Both the position numbers and the translations under genes were made by a program. This document shows, one piece after another, positions 1 to 9,213 of a stretch of DNA of 64,000 nt (positions are counted from its first letter, which is position 1; the number at the start of each line of letters is the position of its first letter). Source of the stretch: Paracoccaceae bacterium (lineage in GTDB: Bacteria > Pseudomonadota > Alphaproteobacteria > Rhodobacterales > Rhodobacteraceae); contig JAIXZY010000066.1 of the NCBI GenBank assembly GCA_027489355.1, positions 124,001 through 188,000 on the forward strand, in the 5' to 3' direction. A model generated the notes under the pieces. That model was not told the origin of the DNA. It was given only the letters and a program-made list of their open reading frames with translations, and did no database searches.

Positions 1-373
1 CCACCGGCAGGGCGGGGGCTGCGCCTGCGTGGCTCTCCAGCGCCGCCACCAGCCGGTCGATCAACGCCCGCGACACCAGGGGCCGCGCCCCGTCGTGGAT
101 CAGTACCGCCTCGATCCCCGACCCCTCCAGCGCCCGCAGCCCGGCCAGGACCGAGGCATCCCGCGTCGCCCCGCCCTCGACCAGGTCCACGCCCAATCCC
201 TCGGCCCGCGCGCGGTCGTCGGGGTGGATCACCAGGACCACCCGCATCCCCCGGAAGGCTGCCAGCGTATGCGCCAGCACCGGCTTGCCCAAAAGCATCT
301 GCCACTGCTTCGGCACCGCGCCGCCCATGCGGCTTCCGCGACCTGCGGCGACGATGATGACGGCTGTTTCCAT
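1..373 (-). CDS. ispD: 2-C-methyl-D-erythritol 4-phosphate cytidylyltransferase (IspD or the N-terminal half of IspDF), partial
   Basis: The first 124 residues are in the window; the C-terminal part runs off the left edge. It makes CDP-methylerythritol in the MEP isoprenoid pathway in the cytoplasm. The nucleotidyltransferase signature [15 protein letters not shown] lies at residues 9-23, GGATRDASV at 67-75 and HDGARP at 93-98, all in their family positions. The ATG at 371-373 on the complement is preceded by an AAGGAAAGG-type ribosome site. In many alphaproteobacteria IspD is fused to IspF (MECDP synthase); the missing end leaves this open. It is divergent from dusB across about 180 bp. Family assignment is firm. 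Confidence 0.93.
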   Translation of the reverse strand, partial: METAVIIVAAGRGSRMGGAVPKQWQMLLGKPVLAHTLAAFRGMRVVLVIHPDDRARAEGLGVDLVEGGATRDASVLAGLRALEGSGIEAVLIHDGARPLVSRALIDRLVAALESHAGAAPALPV

Positions 374-455
374 GCTGGCCTTTCCTTTGCTCTTTCCGTA
401 ATCCAGCCCGACATGCATGACAATCTGGCGCTTGTCCCTGGCGCATGCCTAAAAA

Positions 456-484
456 TTGTGCATCGCATGTTTTTCAGTCATAAT
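456..484 (+). promoter_or_regulatory. sigma-70-like promoter for dusB-ntrB-ntrC
   Basis: TTGTGC at 456-461 and CATAAT at 479-484 are separated by exactly 17 bp, about 70 bp upstream of the dusB start. This is the best -35/-10 pair in the ispD-dusB gap. No sigma-54 -24/-12 signature was seen there. Assignment by pattern only. Confidence 0.5.
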
Positions 485-553
485 CATCCGGCCCTGCCTT
501 GGTGGCGTCGCGGGACGGGGCTAGCACTTCATCAACTGCACAAGGATAAGGCT

Positions 554-1531
554 GTGTTCCTGCCGCTCGGCCCGCTGTCGCTGACCCCTCCGGTTTTCCT
601 GGCCCCGCTGGCCGGGATCACCGACCTGCCATACCGCCGTCTGGTCTCGCGCTTCGGGGCCGGCCTCGTCGTCAGCGAGATGGTCGCCAGCGCCGAAGTC
701 GTCCGCGCCCAGCCCGAGGCGCGCGCGCGGGCGGAACTGGGGTTCGGCGAACAGGCGACCTCCGTCCAACTTGCGGGCCGTGATCCGCACTGGATGGCCG
801 AGGGCGCGAAGTTTGTCGAAGGGCAGGGCGCGCGGATCATCGACATCAACATGGGCTGCCCGTCGAAGCGGGTGACGACCGGCCTCTGCGGCTCGGCGCT
901 GTTGCGCGACCTCGACCTGGCGCTGACGCTGATCGAGGCGGTGGTGAAGGCCGTGAAGGTCCCCGTCACGCTGAAGACCCGCCTCGGCTGGGACGACACG
1001 CTGCACAACGCACCTGAACTTGCGCGGCGTGCCGAGAACGCGGGCGTGCGAATGATCACCATCCACGGCCGCACCCGTTGCCAGTTCTACAAGGGCAACG
1101 CCAACTGGTCCGCCATCCGCGCCGTGAAGGAGGCCGTGACGATCCCCGTCATCGCCAACGGCGACATCACCGACACCGCCACCGCGAAGGAAGCCCTGCG
1201 CCTGTCTGGCGCCGATGGCGTGATGATCGGCCGCGGCGCGCAAGGGGCACCGTGGAAACTGGCGCAAGTAGCCCATGACCTCTACGGCACCCCCGCCCCG
1301 AAGATCCCCGACGGCGGCGCGCGGGGCCGGATGATCCTTGACCATTATGAGGACATGCTCACCTTCTACGGCCGCGACCTTGGCCTGCGCATGGCGCGCA
1401 AGCACCTGGGCTGGTATCTTGAGGAAGCCGGCCTCCCCCATGCGCGTGAGGCGATCCTGACCTCCACCGACCCGGCCGAGGTGATCCAACTCATCGAACA
1501 GGCCTTCGCCGAACTGGAGCTTGCCGCATGA
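554..1531 (+). CDS. dusB: tRNA-dihydrouridine synthase (DusB / NifR3)
   Basis: FMN enzyme of 325 residues that reduces uridine to dihydrouridine in the tRNA D-loop, historically NifR3 in Rhodobacter. APLAGITDLPYR near residue 17 begins the TIM barrel, and the catalytic cysteine is Cys102 in MGCPSKRV. The open frame extends far upstream, but the start is placed at GTG 554 because AAGGA sits 7 nt before it, the protein then has the normal family length, and the upstream stretch is antisense to ispD. It is first in an operon: its stop overlaps the ntrB start (ATGA at 1528). The nifR3-ntrB-ntrC linkage is the classical Rhodobacter arrangement. Confidence 0.94.
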   Translation: MFLPLGPLSLTPPVFLAPLAGITDLPYRRLVSRFGAGLVVSEMVASAEVVRAQPEARARAELGFGEQATSVQLAGRDPHWMAEGAKFVEGQGARIIDINMGCPSKRVTTGLCGSALLRDLDLALTLIEAVVKAVKVPVTLKTRLGWDDTLHNAPELARRAENAGVRMITIHGRTRCQFYKGNANWSAIRAVKEAVTIPVIANGDITDTATAKEALRLSGADGVMIGRGAQGAPWKLAQVAHDLYGTPAPKIPDGGARGRMILDHYEDMLTFYGRDLGLRMARKHLGWYLEEAGLPHAREAILTSTDPAEVIQLIEQAFAELELAA

Positions 1532-2625
1532 CCCCCTACCGCGCGCCTTATCCGGTGCCGGGGGTGATCTGGGCCTCCTTGCCCCTCCCCACGCTCCTGA
1601 TCGACGCGCAAGGCCGCATCCTGGAAGCCAACCCCGCGGCCGAGACCTTCCTGAATGCCTCGGCCAAGGCTCTGAAGGACCAACCCGTGTTCGACCGTCT
1701 GGCCATCGACGCCCCGATGGACGAGGCGCTGGCGCGCGTCCGCGCGAACCAGTCCGCGCTGAACATCAACGACGTGGACGTGACCACGGGCGAGCGGCCC
1801 CCGGTGCAATGCACGCTCCACCTCGCGCCCATGCATGACAACCCCGGCATCGTGATGCTGATGCTCTCGCCGCGCGAACTTGCCGACCGCCTGGGCCGCT
1901 CGATGGGCGCCAAGACCGCCGCCCGGTCCGCCATCGGCATGGCCGAGATGCTGGCGCACGAGATCAAGAACCCGCTCGCCGGCATCTCCGGCGCGGCGCA
2001 GCTTCTGTCGATGAACCTCACGCCCGAGGACCAGGAGCTGACGGACCTCATCGTCGAGGAAACCCGCCGCATCGTGAAGCTTCTGGAACAGGTCGAACAG
2101 TTCGGCAACCTCCGCCCGCCGGAACGCAAGCCCGTGAACATCCACGACGCGCTTGACCGCGCGCGCAGGTCCGCGCTGGTGGGCTTCGCCGCCCACATGA
2201 CCATCGTCGAGGATTACGACCCCTCGCTGCCGCCCACCTACGCCGACAGCGACCAGCTGATGCAGGTGTTCCTGAACCTCATCAAGAACGCGGCCGAGGC
2301 CTGCAAGCACGGCGGCACCATCCGGCTCCACACCTTCTACGACCTCAGCTTGCGTCTGCGCCGCAAGGACGGGCCCTCGGCCGCGCTGCCTCTGAACGTC
2401 GAGATCATCGACGACGGCCCCGGCATCCCGCCCGACATCGCCGCCAACATCTTCGAGCCCTTCGTCTCGGGCCGCGAGAACGGCACCGGCCTCGGCCTCG
2501 CGCTCGTCTCGAAGATCGTCACCGACCACGAGGGATGGATCACCGTCGATTCCGCCCCCGGCCGCACCGTATTCCGGGTGTCCCTCCCGATGGCCCCGCG
2601 TGAGAAGAAGAAGGAAGCGAACTGA
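1528..2625 (+). CDS. ntrB: Nitrogen regulation sensor histidine kinase/phosphatase NtrB
   Basis: Soluble 365-residue two-component kinase that phosphorylates or dephosphorylates NtrC according to PII and glutamine status. An N-terminal PAS-like domain (about 15-120) is followed by the dimerisation helix with phospho-acceptor His144 in [13 protein letters not shown] HATPase domain follows with the N box (NLIKNAAEA), DDGPGIPP and GTGLGLALV. There is no membrane segment, as expected. It overlaps dusB by 4 nt and shares ATG/TGA bases with ntrC at 2625, so the three genes are translationally coupled. Assignment is firm from architecture and linkage. Confidence 0.95.
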   Translation: MTPYRAPYPVPGVIWASLPLPTLLIDAQGRILEANPAAETFLNASAKALKDQPVFDRLAIDAPMDEALARVRANQSALNINDVDVTTGERPPVQCTLHLAPMHDNPGIVMLMLSPRELADRLGRSMGAKTAARSAIGMAEMLAHEIKNPLAGISGAAQLLSMNLTPEDQELTDLIVEETRRIVKLLEQVEQFGNLRPPERKPVNIHDALDRARRSALVGFAAHMTIVEDYDPSLPPTYADSDQLMQVFLNLIKNAAEACKHGGTIRLHTFYDLSLRLRRKDGPSAALPLNVEIIDDGPGIPPDIAANIFEPFVSGRENGTGLGLALVSKIVTDHEGWITVDSAPGRTVFRVSLPMAPREKKKEAN

Positions 2626-3989
2626 TGGATGGAACCGTCCTTGTCGCCGACGATGACCGCACGATCCGCACCGTCCTGACCCAGGCACTGACCCGGGCGG
2701 GGTGCAAGGTCCATGCGACCTCATCCCTCATGACCCTCATGCGCTGGGTCGAGGAGGGGAAGGGCGACCTCGTCATCTCCGACGTCATCATGCCCGACGG
2801 CAACGGCCTCGACGCGCTGCCCCGGATTTCCAAGATGCGCCCCGGCCTGCCGGTCATCGTGATCTCGGCGCAGAACACCATCATGACTGCGATCCAGGCG
2901 GCCGAGGCCGAGGCCTTCGACTACTTGCCCAAGCCCTTCGACCTACCCGACCTGATGAAGCGGTCGGCCAAGGCGCTGGACCAGAAGCGCCAGGTTTCCC
3001 GCCAGGTCGTCACGCCGCGCAACCCCGGTGACGACCTGCCGCTGGTGGGCCGCACCCCTGCGATGCAGGCGCTTTACCGCCTTGTCGCCCGCGTGATGAA
3101 CACCGAGCTCGCCGTCCTTGTCACCGGCGAATCCGGCACCGGCAAGTCGCTGATCGCCCGCGCGATCCATGACTTCTCGGACCGTCGGACATTGCCCTTC
3201 GTCGTGGCCCAGGCGGCCGACCTTGCCGGCATCGACGGCCCCGCCACGCTTCTGTCGAAGGCCCGCGGCGGCTCGATCGTCTTTGACGAGGTCGCCGACT
3301 ACGACGCCGATACCCAGGCCCGCGTGGTCCGCATGCTGGACATGCTGGGCGACAAGGCCCCCCGCGTCATGGCGACCAGCCAGAGCAACCTTTCCGCACG
3401 CATGGAATCCGGCCAGTTCCGTCAGGACCTCTACTACCGCCTCGGCGGCGTGACCCTGCACGTTCCCTCCCTGCGCGAACGGGTCGAGGACATCCCCCTT
3501 CTGGCCGAGCATTTCCTGACCAAGGGCGAACGCGAACTTGGCACGGTGCGGCGCCTGTCGCAGGGCGCGACCGACCTGATCCGCGCCTATTCCTGGCCGG
3601 GCAACGTGCGCCAACTGGAAAACACCATCCGCCGCCTTCTGGTGACCGCCTCGGAAACCGAAATCTCCCGCGCCGAGATGGAGCAGGTCCTGGGCCAGCA
3701 GCCCAGCCCCGAACCCCTGACCGGGGTCAGCGAAGGCGACAAGCTCTCCGCCTCGGTCGCGCGTCACCTGAAACGCTACTTCGACCTGCATGGCGGCCAG
3801 CTTCCGCCGCCCGGCGTCTACCAGCGCATCCTGCGCGAGGTGGAACTGCCCCTGATCGAGATCGCGCTGGATGCCACCGCCGGAAACCAGGCGAAATGCG
3901 CCGATCTTCTGGGCATCAACCGCAACACGCTGCGCAAGAAGATCACCGATCTCGACATCCGCGTGACCCGTCGCCGCAAGTTGATGTAG
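2625..3989 (+). CDS. ntrC: Nitrogen regulator NtrC, Rhodobacter type without GAFTGA
   Basis: Response regulator of 454 residues. Receiver domain 1-115 with phospho-acceptor Asp53; AAA+ domain with Walker A GESGTGKS (Lys174) and Walker B VFDEVADY (Asp221); C-terminal Fis-type helix-turn-helix ([19 protein letters not shown]). Between the Walker motifs the usual LFGHEKGAFTGA loop is missing: the sequence passes from [12 protein letters not shown] directly to LSKARGG. GAFTGA contacts sigma-54; in Rhodobacter capsulatus NtrC lacks it and activates RNA polymerase with the housekeeping sigma factor. The same mode is inferred here. Last gene of dusB-ntrB-ntrC. Confidence 0.95.
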   Translation: MDGTVLVADDDRTIRTVLTQALTRAGCKVHATSSLMTLMRWVEEGKGDLVISDVIMPDGNGLDALPRISKMRPGLPVIVISAQNTIMTAIQAAEAEAFDYLPKPFDLPDLMKRSAKALDQKRQVSRQVVTPRNPGDDLPLVGRTPAMQALYRLVARVMNTELAVLVTGESGTGKSLIARAIHDFSDRRTLPFVVAQAADLAGIDGPATLLSKARGGSIVFDEVADYDADTQARVVRMLDMLGDKAPRVMATSQSNLSARMESGQFRQDLYYRLGGVTLHVPSLRERVEDIPLLAEHFLTKGERELGTVRRLSQGATDLIRAYSWPGNVRQLENTIRRLLVTASETEISRAEMEQVLGQQPSPEPLTGVSEGDKLSASVARHLKRYFDLHGGQLPPPGVYQRILREVELPLIEIALDATAGNQAKCADLLGINRNTLRKKITDLDIRVTRRRKLM

Positions 3990-4087
3990 ATCGGCAACAT
4001 TGAATGTGTCTTTCCGGTTTCACCCGCGCCCGCAGCTAGATATAGTGGCGCAAGGTGGGCGAACCACCGGCTGGCGGATAGGGCAGG

Positions 4088-6367
4088 GTGGAACGGGCGG
4101 TACACAGGGATGTCTGGCTGCGTTTTGCACGCCTGCGCCGGCAGCGCCGGGTGCAGACCGCGCTCACGCTTGGACTTGTGTTCCTTGGCCCGGTGCTGGC
4201 CGTGGCGACCTTCCTCGCCCTCGGATCGATCAACCAGAGCGCGGCCTCGCCGGTCCTGCGGCTGATCCTGCTGGCCGACCTGATCTATGTCCTGGTGATC
4301 GCCGCCCTCGTTCTGGCCCGCGTCGTCCGGCTGATCGCCGACCGCCGGTCCAAATCCGCCGGCTCACGCCTTCACCTGCGCCTCTCCGGCGTCTTCATGC
4401 TGATCGCGCTGATCCCGACCGTCCTTGTCGCGGTCTTCGCCGTCCTGTCGATCAACATCGGCCTTGAAGGCTGGTTCTCTGACCGCGTCCGGTCGGTCGT
4501 CGGCTCCTCGCTCTCGGCCGCCCAGGCCTATGAGGCGGTGCAGAAGGACGACCTCGCCGCTGATGTGGTGACGCTCGCGGGCTACCTGAACGACGCCAAG
4601 CGCCGGACTCCCTTCCTGCGCGACGACCAGTTGCGGCCGCTGCTGTCGCAGGCCCAGCAGGTGATCCAGCGCGGGCTGAAAGAGGCCTATCTCGTCGACG
4701 GCACCGGCGCGCTCAAGACCCGGGGAGAGCGGTCCTACCTCTTCGACTTCGAGCCGCTGACCGAGGAACACCTGACCCTTGCGCGGGAAGGCAACACCGT
4801 CCTCATACCCGACTGGTCGAACAACGAATTCCGGGCGCTGGTGCTGCTGGACGCCTATACCGACCGCTACCTCTACGTCACGCGCACGGTGGACGGCTCG
4901 ATCCTGTCGCTCCTCGACGAAACGCAGGAGACCGTCCAGCTTTACAACCAGCTTGAATCCGAACGCGGGCGGCTGCTGTTCAACTTCGGCCTGATCTACC
5001 TGGGCTTCGCGCTGATCCTGATCCTGGCTGCGATCTGGCTGGGCCTGTGGTTCGCCGAACGCCTATCGCGTCCCGTGGGCCGTCTTGCCGGGGCCGCCGA
5101 AAGGGTAGGGGGCGGAGACCTGGACGTTCAGGTCACGGAAGAAGAGGGCGACGACGAGATCGCCTCGCTCGGCCGTCTCTTCAACCAGATGACCCGCCAG
5201 CTGAAGGGCCAGCGCGAGGCTTTGGTGGAAAGCCACGCCCAGACCGAAAGCCGCCGCAGGCTGTTCGACTCGGTGCTGTCGAACGTCACCGCGGGCGTCA
5301 TCGGCCTCGATCCGGACGGCGACATCGACTTCGTCAACCGCGCCGCCGAGAAACTGCTCGACCTGGCTGATGGTCAGGTCGACACCCCGCTCGCCGCAGC
5401 CGTTCCGGAATTTGCCGCCCTCTTCGACCGGCTGCGCGACAACGGCAGCAACGCCGTGCAGGAAGAGGTCCGCCTGACCCGCCGCGGCAAGCTGGAAAGC
5501 CTGCTTGTCCGCATGTCCACCCGCCGGTCCGAGGCCGGGGATCTGGAAGGCTACGTCGTCGCCTTCGACGACGTCACCGACCTCGTCTCCGCGCAGCGCA
5601 TGGCCGCCTGGGGCGACGTCGCGCGCCGCATCGCGCATGAGATCAAGAACCCGCTCACCCCCATCCAGCTTTCCGCCGAACGGATCAAGCGCAAGTTCGC
5701 CACCCAGGTCCGCGACCATGAGGACCTTGAACAGTACACCGACGTCATCGTCCGCCAGACCAACGACCTGCGGCGGATCGTCGACGAATTTTCCAAGTTC
5801 GCCCGGATGCCTGAACCCGACCGCCGCGACTGCGACCTGGCGGCGCTTCTGAAAGGCGCGGTCCTGCTGCAGGAAAACGGCCAACCTGGCGTGCGCTTCG
5901 TCAAGGACATCCCGGCCGAAGAGCTCCACCTCGACCTCGACGCGACGATGATTGGCCAGGCCTTCACAAACCTGATCAAGAACGCCGGGGAAGCTATTGA
6001 AAGCTATCAGGAAAAGCAGAAGCCGGAAGGTTTCTCTCCTGAAATCCGCGTCTCGCTTTCCACCGACGACACCGAGGCCGTGATCCGCATCGCGGACAAC
6101 GGCACCGGCCTTCCCCCCGACCGCGCCCGGCTCTTCGAGCCCTACGTCACCACCCGCGAAAAGGGCACCGGTCTGGGCCTGCCCATCGTCAAGAAGATCA
6201 TCGAGGAACACGGCGGCACGCTCGCGCTCCTCGACGCGCCCGTCTTTGACGGCAACGACCACCCCGGCGCCCTGGCCGAGATCCGCTTGCCGCGGACGCT
6301 CCGCAAGCGGCCCCGCACGCACATCCCCCTGGGCGCCGCGCCCAAGGACAAGGAGGTTCAGTCATGA
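4088..6367 (+). CDS. ntrY: Membrane sensor histidine kinase NtrY
   Basis: 759 residues. Three N-terminal membrane segments (about 20-45, 55-80, 95-120), a periplasmic or linker region, a fourth membrane segment (about 298-325), HAMP (about 325-380), PAS (about 390-490), then HisKA with His517 in [13 protein letters not shown] and a HATPase domain (NLIKNAGEA, GTGLGLPIV). NtrY is the partner of NtrX in nitrogen, redox and envelope control. The start is GTG 4088 after AGGGCAGG; the nearby ATG is out of frame. About 100 bp separates it from ntrC, so it may have its own promoter; it overlaps ntrX by 4 nt (ATGA). Confidence 0.95.
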   Translation: MERAVHRDVWLRFARLRRQRRVQTALTLGLVFLGPVLAVATFLALGSINQSAASPVLRLILLADLIYVLVIAALVLARVVRLIADRRSKSAGSRLHLRLSGVFMLIALIPTVLVAVFAVLSINIGLEGWFSDRVRSVVGSSLSAAQAYEAVQKDDLAADVVTLAGYLNDAKRRTPFLRDDQLRPLLSQAQQVIQRGLKEAYLVDGTGALKTRGERSYLFDFEPLTEEHLTLAREGNTVLIPDWSNNEFRALVLLDAYTDRYLYVTRTVDGSILSLLDETQETVQLYNQLESERGRLLFNFGLIYLGFALILILAAIWLGLWFAERLSRPVGRLAGAAERVGGGDLDVQVTEEEGDDEIASLGRLFNQMTRQLKGQREALVESHAQTESRRRLFDSVLSNVTAGVIGLDPDGDIDFVNRAAEKLLDLADGQVDTPLAAAVPEFAALFDRLRDNGSNAVQEEVRLTRRGKLESLLVRMSTRRSEAGDLEGYVVAFDDVTDLVSAQRMAAWGDVARRIAHEIKNPLTPIQLSAERIKRKFATQVRDHEDLEQYTDVIVRQTNDLRRIVDEFSKFARMPEPDRRDCDLAALLKGAVLLQENGQPGVRFVKDIPAEELHLDLDATMIGQAFTNLIKNAGEAIESYQEKQKPEGFSPEIRVSLSTDDTEAVIRIADNGTGLPPDRARLFEPYVTTREKGTGLGLPIVKKIIEEHGGTLALLDAPVFDGNDHPGALAEIRLPRTLRKRPRTHIPLGAAPKDKEVQS

Positions 6368-7755
6368 GCATTCTCATCGTCGACGACGAACAGGACATCC
6401 GCGAGCTGATCGGCGACATCCTGCGGGACGAAGGCTACCAGACCCGCCTTGCCGCGAACTCCGACGACTGCATGGCCGAGATCAACGCCGATCCCCCAGC
6501 ACTGATGATCCTGGACATCTGGCTCAAGGACAGCCGGATGGACGGGATTGACATTCTAAAGACCGTAAAGCGGGACAATCCCGACATTCCGGTGGTGATT
6601 ATCTCTGGTCATGGAAACATTGAAATCGCCGTCGCCGCCATCAAGCAGGGCGCCTACGACTTCATCGAAAAGCCGTTCAACATCGACCAGCTGATGGTCG
6701 TCGTCGCCCGCGCGATGGAAACCTCGCGCTTGCGCCGCGAAAACCAGGAACTCCGCCGCCGCGACGTCACCTCGGCCGAGATGGTCGGGTCCTCGCTGGC
6801 CTTCAAGACGCTGAAAGCGAACCTCGACAAGGTCACAAAGTCCAACGCCCGCGTGATGCTCACGGGTGAGCCCGGCACCGGCAAGGAAATGGCCGCGCGC
6901 TACATCCACATGCATTCGAACCGCGCCGCCGCGCCCTTCATCACCGTCTCCTCGGCCTCGATCGAGCCCGAACGGATGGAAGAGGTCCTCTTCGGCCGCG
7001 AAACACCCGAGCGCGGCGTGGAACCGGGCCTTCTCGAACAGGCCCACGGTGGGATCGTCTATTTCGACGAGGTCGCGGACATGCCCTTGGGCACCCAGTC
7101 CAAGATCCTCCGCGTGCTGACCGAACAGCAGTTCACCCGTGTCGGCGGCGCCGACAAGGTCCGGGTCGACCTGCGCGTCATCTCCTCGACCTGCCGCGAC
7201 CTGCGCAACGAGATCGGCCTCGGCCGCTTCCGGCAGGAACTCTACGACCGGCTGAACGTGGTCCCCATCGCCGTCCCCTCGCTCGCCGCCCGTCGCGAAG
7301 ACGTGCCCGAACTGACCCGGCACTTCATCGACTGGTTCCACAAGACGCAAGGCCTGCCGAACCGCACCCTGTCGGAAGAGGCCGACACCGTCCTGCAGAC
7401 TCTGCCCTGGCCCGGCAACATCCGCCAGCTCAGGAACGTCATCGAACGCATCCTGATCCTGGGCGACTCGACCGGGCCGATTGAAGCCACGGAAATCCCG
7501 GGGACGGAACCCAAGGTCGAAACCGAAAGCGCCCTGGCCCTGTCCGGCACCATCGCCACGCTTCCCCTGCGCGAGGCGCGCGAACTTTTCGAACGCGAAT
7601 ACCTGCTGACCCAGATCAACCGTTTCGGCGGCAACATCAGCCGCACGGCCAGCTTCGTCGGCATGGAACGTTCCGCGCTGCACCGGAAATTGAAGTCTCT
7701 GGGCGTGGTCGGCTCGACACGCGGGGGCAGGGGCTTCGGCGAGTTCGAGGAGTAG
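6364..7755 (+). CDS. ntrX: Nitrogen assimilation response regulator NtrX, GAFTGA-less
   Basis: 463 residues: receiver with phospho-acceptor Asp51, AAA+ domain with Walker A GEPGTGKE and Walker B VYFDEVADM, and a C-terminal Fis-type helix-turn-helix (NISRTASFVGMERSALHRK). Where sigma-54 activators carry LFGHEKGAFTGA this protein reads LFGRETPERGVEPGLLEQA, so the sigma-54 contact loop is replaced. Alphaproteobacterial NtrX proteins often lack the loop and work as sigma-70 regulators or repressors. The gene is coupled to ntrY and is followed by 81 bp before trkA. Confidence 0.95.
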   Translation: MSILIVDDEQDIRELIGDILRDEGYQTRLAANSDDCMAEINADPPALMILDIWLKDSRMDGIDILKTVKRDNPDIPVVIISGHGNIEIAVAAIKQGAYDFIEKPFNIDQLMVVVARAMETSRLRRENQELRRRDVTSAEMVGSSLAFKTLKANLDKVTKSNARVMLTGEPGTGKEMAARYIHMHSNRAAAPFITVSSASIEPERMEEVLFGRETPERGVEPGLLEQAHGGIVYFDEVADMPLGTQSKILRVLTEQQFTRVGGADKVRVDLRVISSTCRDLRNEIGLGRFRQELYDRLNVVPIAVPSLAARREDVPELTRHFIDWFHKTQGLPNRTLSEEADTVLQTLPWPGNIRQLRNVIERILILGDSTGPIEATEIPGTEPKVETESALALSGTIATLPLREARELFEREYLLTQINRFGGNISRTASFVGMERSALHRKLKSLGVVGSTRGGRGFGEFEE

Positions 7756-7778
7756 CGTCCCCGTCGGCCCCCCGAAGA

Positions 7779-7807
7779 TTGACCCCCCGGCGCCGATCTG
7801 ACATTCA
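7779..7807 (+). promoter_or_regulatory. possible promoter for trkA-trkH
   Basis: TTGACC at 7779-7784 and CATTCA at 7802-7807 are 17 bp apart in the ntrX-trkA gap, 30 bp before trkA. The -35 is good and the -10 weak. Read-through from ntrX is equally possible. Confidence 0.35.
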
Positions 7808-7836
7808 GACGCAGACGACGGATCGCGGGGAAACTG

Positions 7837-9213
7837 ATGAAGGTCATCATCTGCGGGGCGGGACAGGTCGGCTGGCAGATCGCCCGCCACCTCTCCGGCG
7901 AGAGGAACGATGTCACCCTCGTCGACATGAACGCCGATCTCGTCCGCCGCGCGACGGACACGCTTGACGTGCAGGGCGTCGTGGGCTTCGCCAGCCACCC
8001 CGACACGCTGGCCAAGGCCGGGGCGCGCGATGCCGACATGCTGATCGCCGCCACCCATTCCGACGAGGTGAACATGGTCACCTGCCAGGTGGCCCATTCC
8101 GTCTTCAACGTCACCCGCAAGATCGCCCGCATCCGGGCGCAGAACTACCTCGACCCGCTCTACGGCAACCTGACCAACCAGGACGGCCTGGCCATCGACG
8201 TGGTGATCTCGCCCGAACGCGAGGTGGCCGAGGCCGCGCTGCAACGCCTGGCCGCGCCGGCCACCTTCGACACCGAAAGCTTCATGGGCGGCCGCGCCCA
8301 GCTTCTGGGCATCCAGCTGACCGAGGATTGCCCGGTCCTGAACACGCCGCTGCGCCAACTGAACGAGCTTTTCTCGACCCTCCGCGCCATCGTCGTGGGC
8401 ATCCGGCGCGAGGATCGGCTCTTTGCGCCGGATCCCGGCGACCAGCTTTATGCCGACGATCAGATCTACGTCTTCACCCATATCGAGGACGTGAACCGCG
8501 CGCTGGAAATCTTTGGCAAGAAAACGAAAAAGCAGGAACGCGTGGTGATCGTCGGCGGTGGCAACGTGGGCCTTGCCGTGGCCCGCGCGCTAGAAACGAG
8601 GACCGACCGCATCCGCGCCAAGATCATCGAAAAGCACCGCCCCACCGCCGAGGCCGCCGCCGACGCGCTGGAGCGGACCATCGTCCTGAATGGCGACGGG
8701 ATGGACAGCGACCTCTTGATGGAGGCCTCGGTCGACCGGGCCGACGCGATCCTGGCCGTCACCGACGACGACAAGACCAACCTTCTTGTCGCGGTCCGTG
8801 CCAAGCAGGCGGGCTGTCCGATGACCATCGCGCTGGTGAACGACCCGACCCTTGCGCCGCTGATGGCACCGCTCGACATCGACGCCTACATCAACCCGCG
8901 TGCCACCACCGTCTCCTCGATCCTGCGCCACATCCGCCACGGCCGCGTGCGTGCCGTCTATTCCATCGGCGATGCCGAGGCCGAGATGATCGAGGCGCAG
9001 GTGCTCTCCACCTCGCCCCTTGCCGGCCGCCTCGTTCGCGACATCGAGTTCCCGGAAGGCGTCCTCGTCGGCGCGGTGATGAAGGGCGACAAGGTTCTGA
9101 AACCGACCGGCGACCTTCGGATCGAGGCGGGGGACGTCATCGCGCTTTTCGCGATGGCCAAGGATGTCCCCGAGGTCGAGCGCCTGCTGCAAGTCTCGAT
9201 CGACTTCTTCTGA
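7837..9213 (+). CDS. trkA: Trk potassium uptake peripheral NAD-binding protein TrkA
   Basis: 458 residues built as two tandem RCK units. Rossmann motifs GAGQVGWQIA (about 4-13) and GGGNVGLAVA (about 238-247) are each followed by a TrkA-C domain. It binds NAD(H)/nucleotides and gates the TrkH channel from the cytoplasmic face. Length matches the two-domain E. coli form (458). The stop overlaps the trkH start (TGATG at 9211-9215), so subunits are coupled. The position after ntrYX and before hfq is the conserved Rhodobacterales order. Confidence 0.95.
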   Translation: MKVIICGAGQVGWQIARHLSGERNDVTLVDMNADLVRRATDTLDVQGVVGFASHPDTLAKAGARDADMLIAATHSDEVNMVTCQVAHSVFNVTRKIARIRAQNYLDPLYGNLTNQDGLAIDVVISPEREVAEAALQRLAAPATFDTESFMGGRAQLLGIQLTEDCPVLNTPLRQLNELFSTLRAIVVGIRREDRLFAPDPGDQLYADDQIYVFTHIEDVNRALEIFGKKTKKQERVVIVGGGNVGLAVARALETRTDRIRAKIIEKHRPTAEAAADALERTIVLNGDGMDSDLLMEASVDRADAILAVTDDDKTNLLVAVRAKQAGCPMTIALVNDPTLAPLMAPLDIDAYINPRATTVSSILRHIRHGRVRAVYSIGDAEAEMIEAQVLSTSPLAGRLVRDIEFPEGVLVGAVMKGDKVLKPTGDLRIEAGDVIALFAMAKDVPEVERLLQVSIDFF

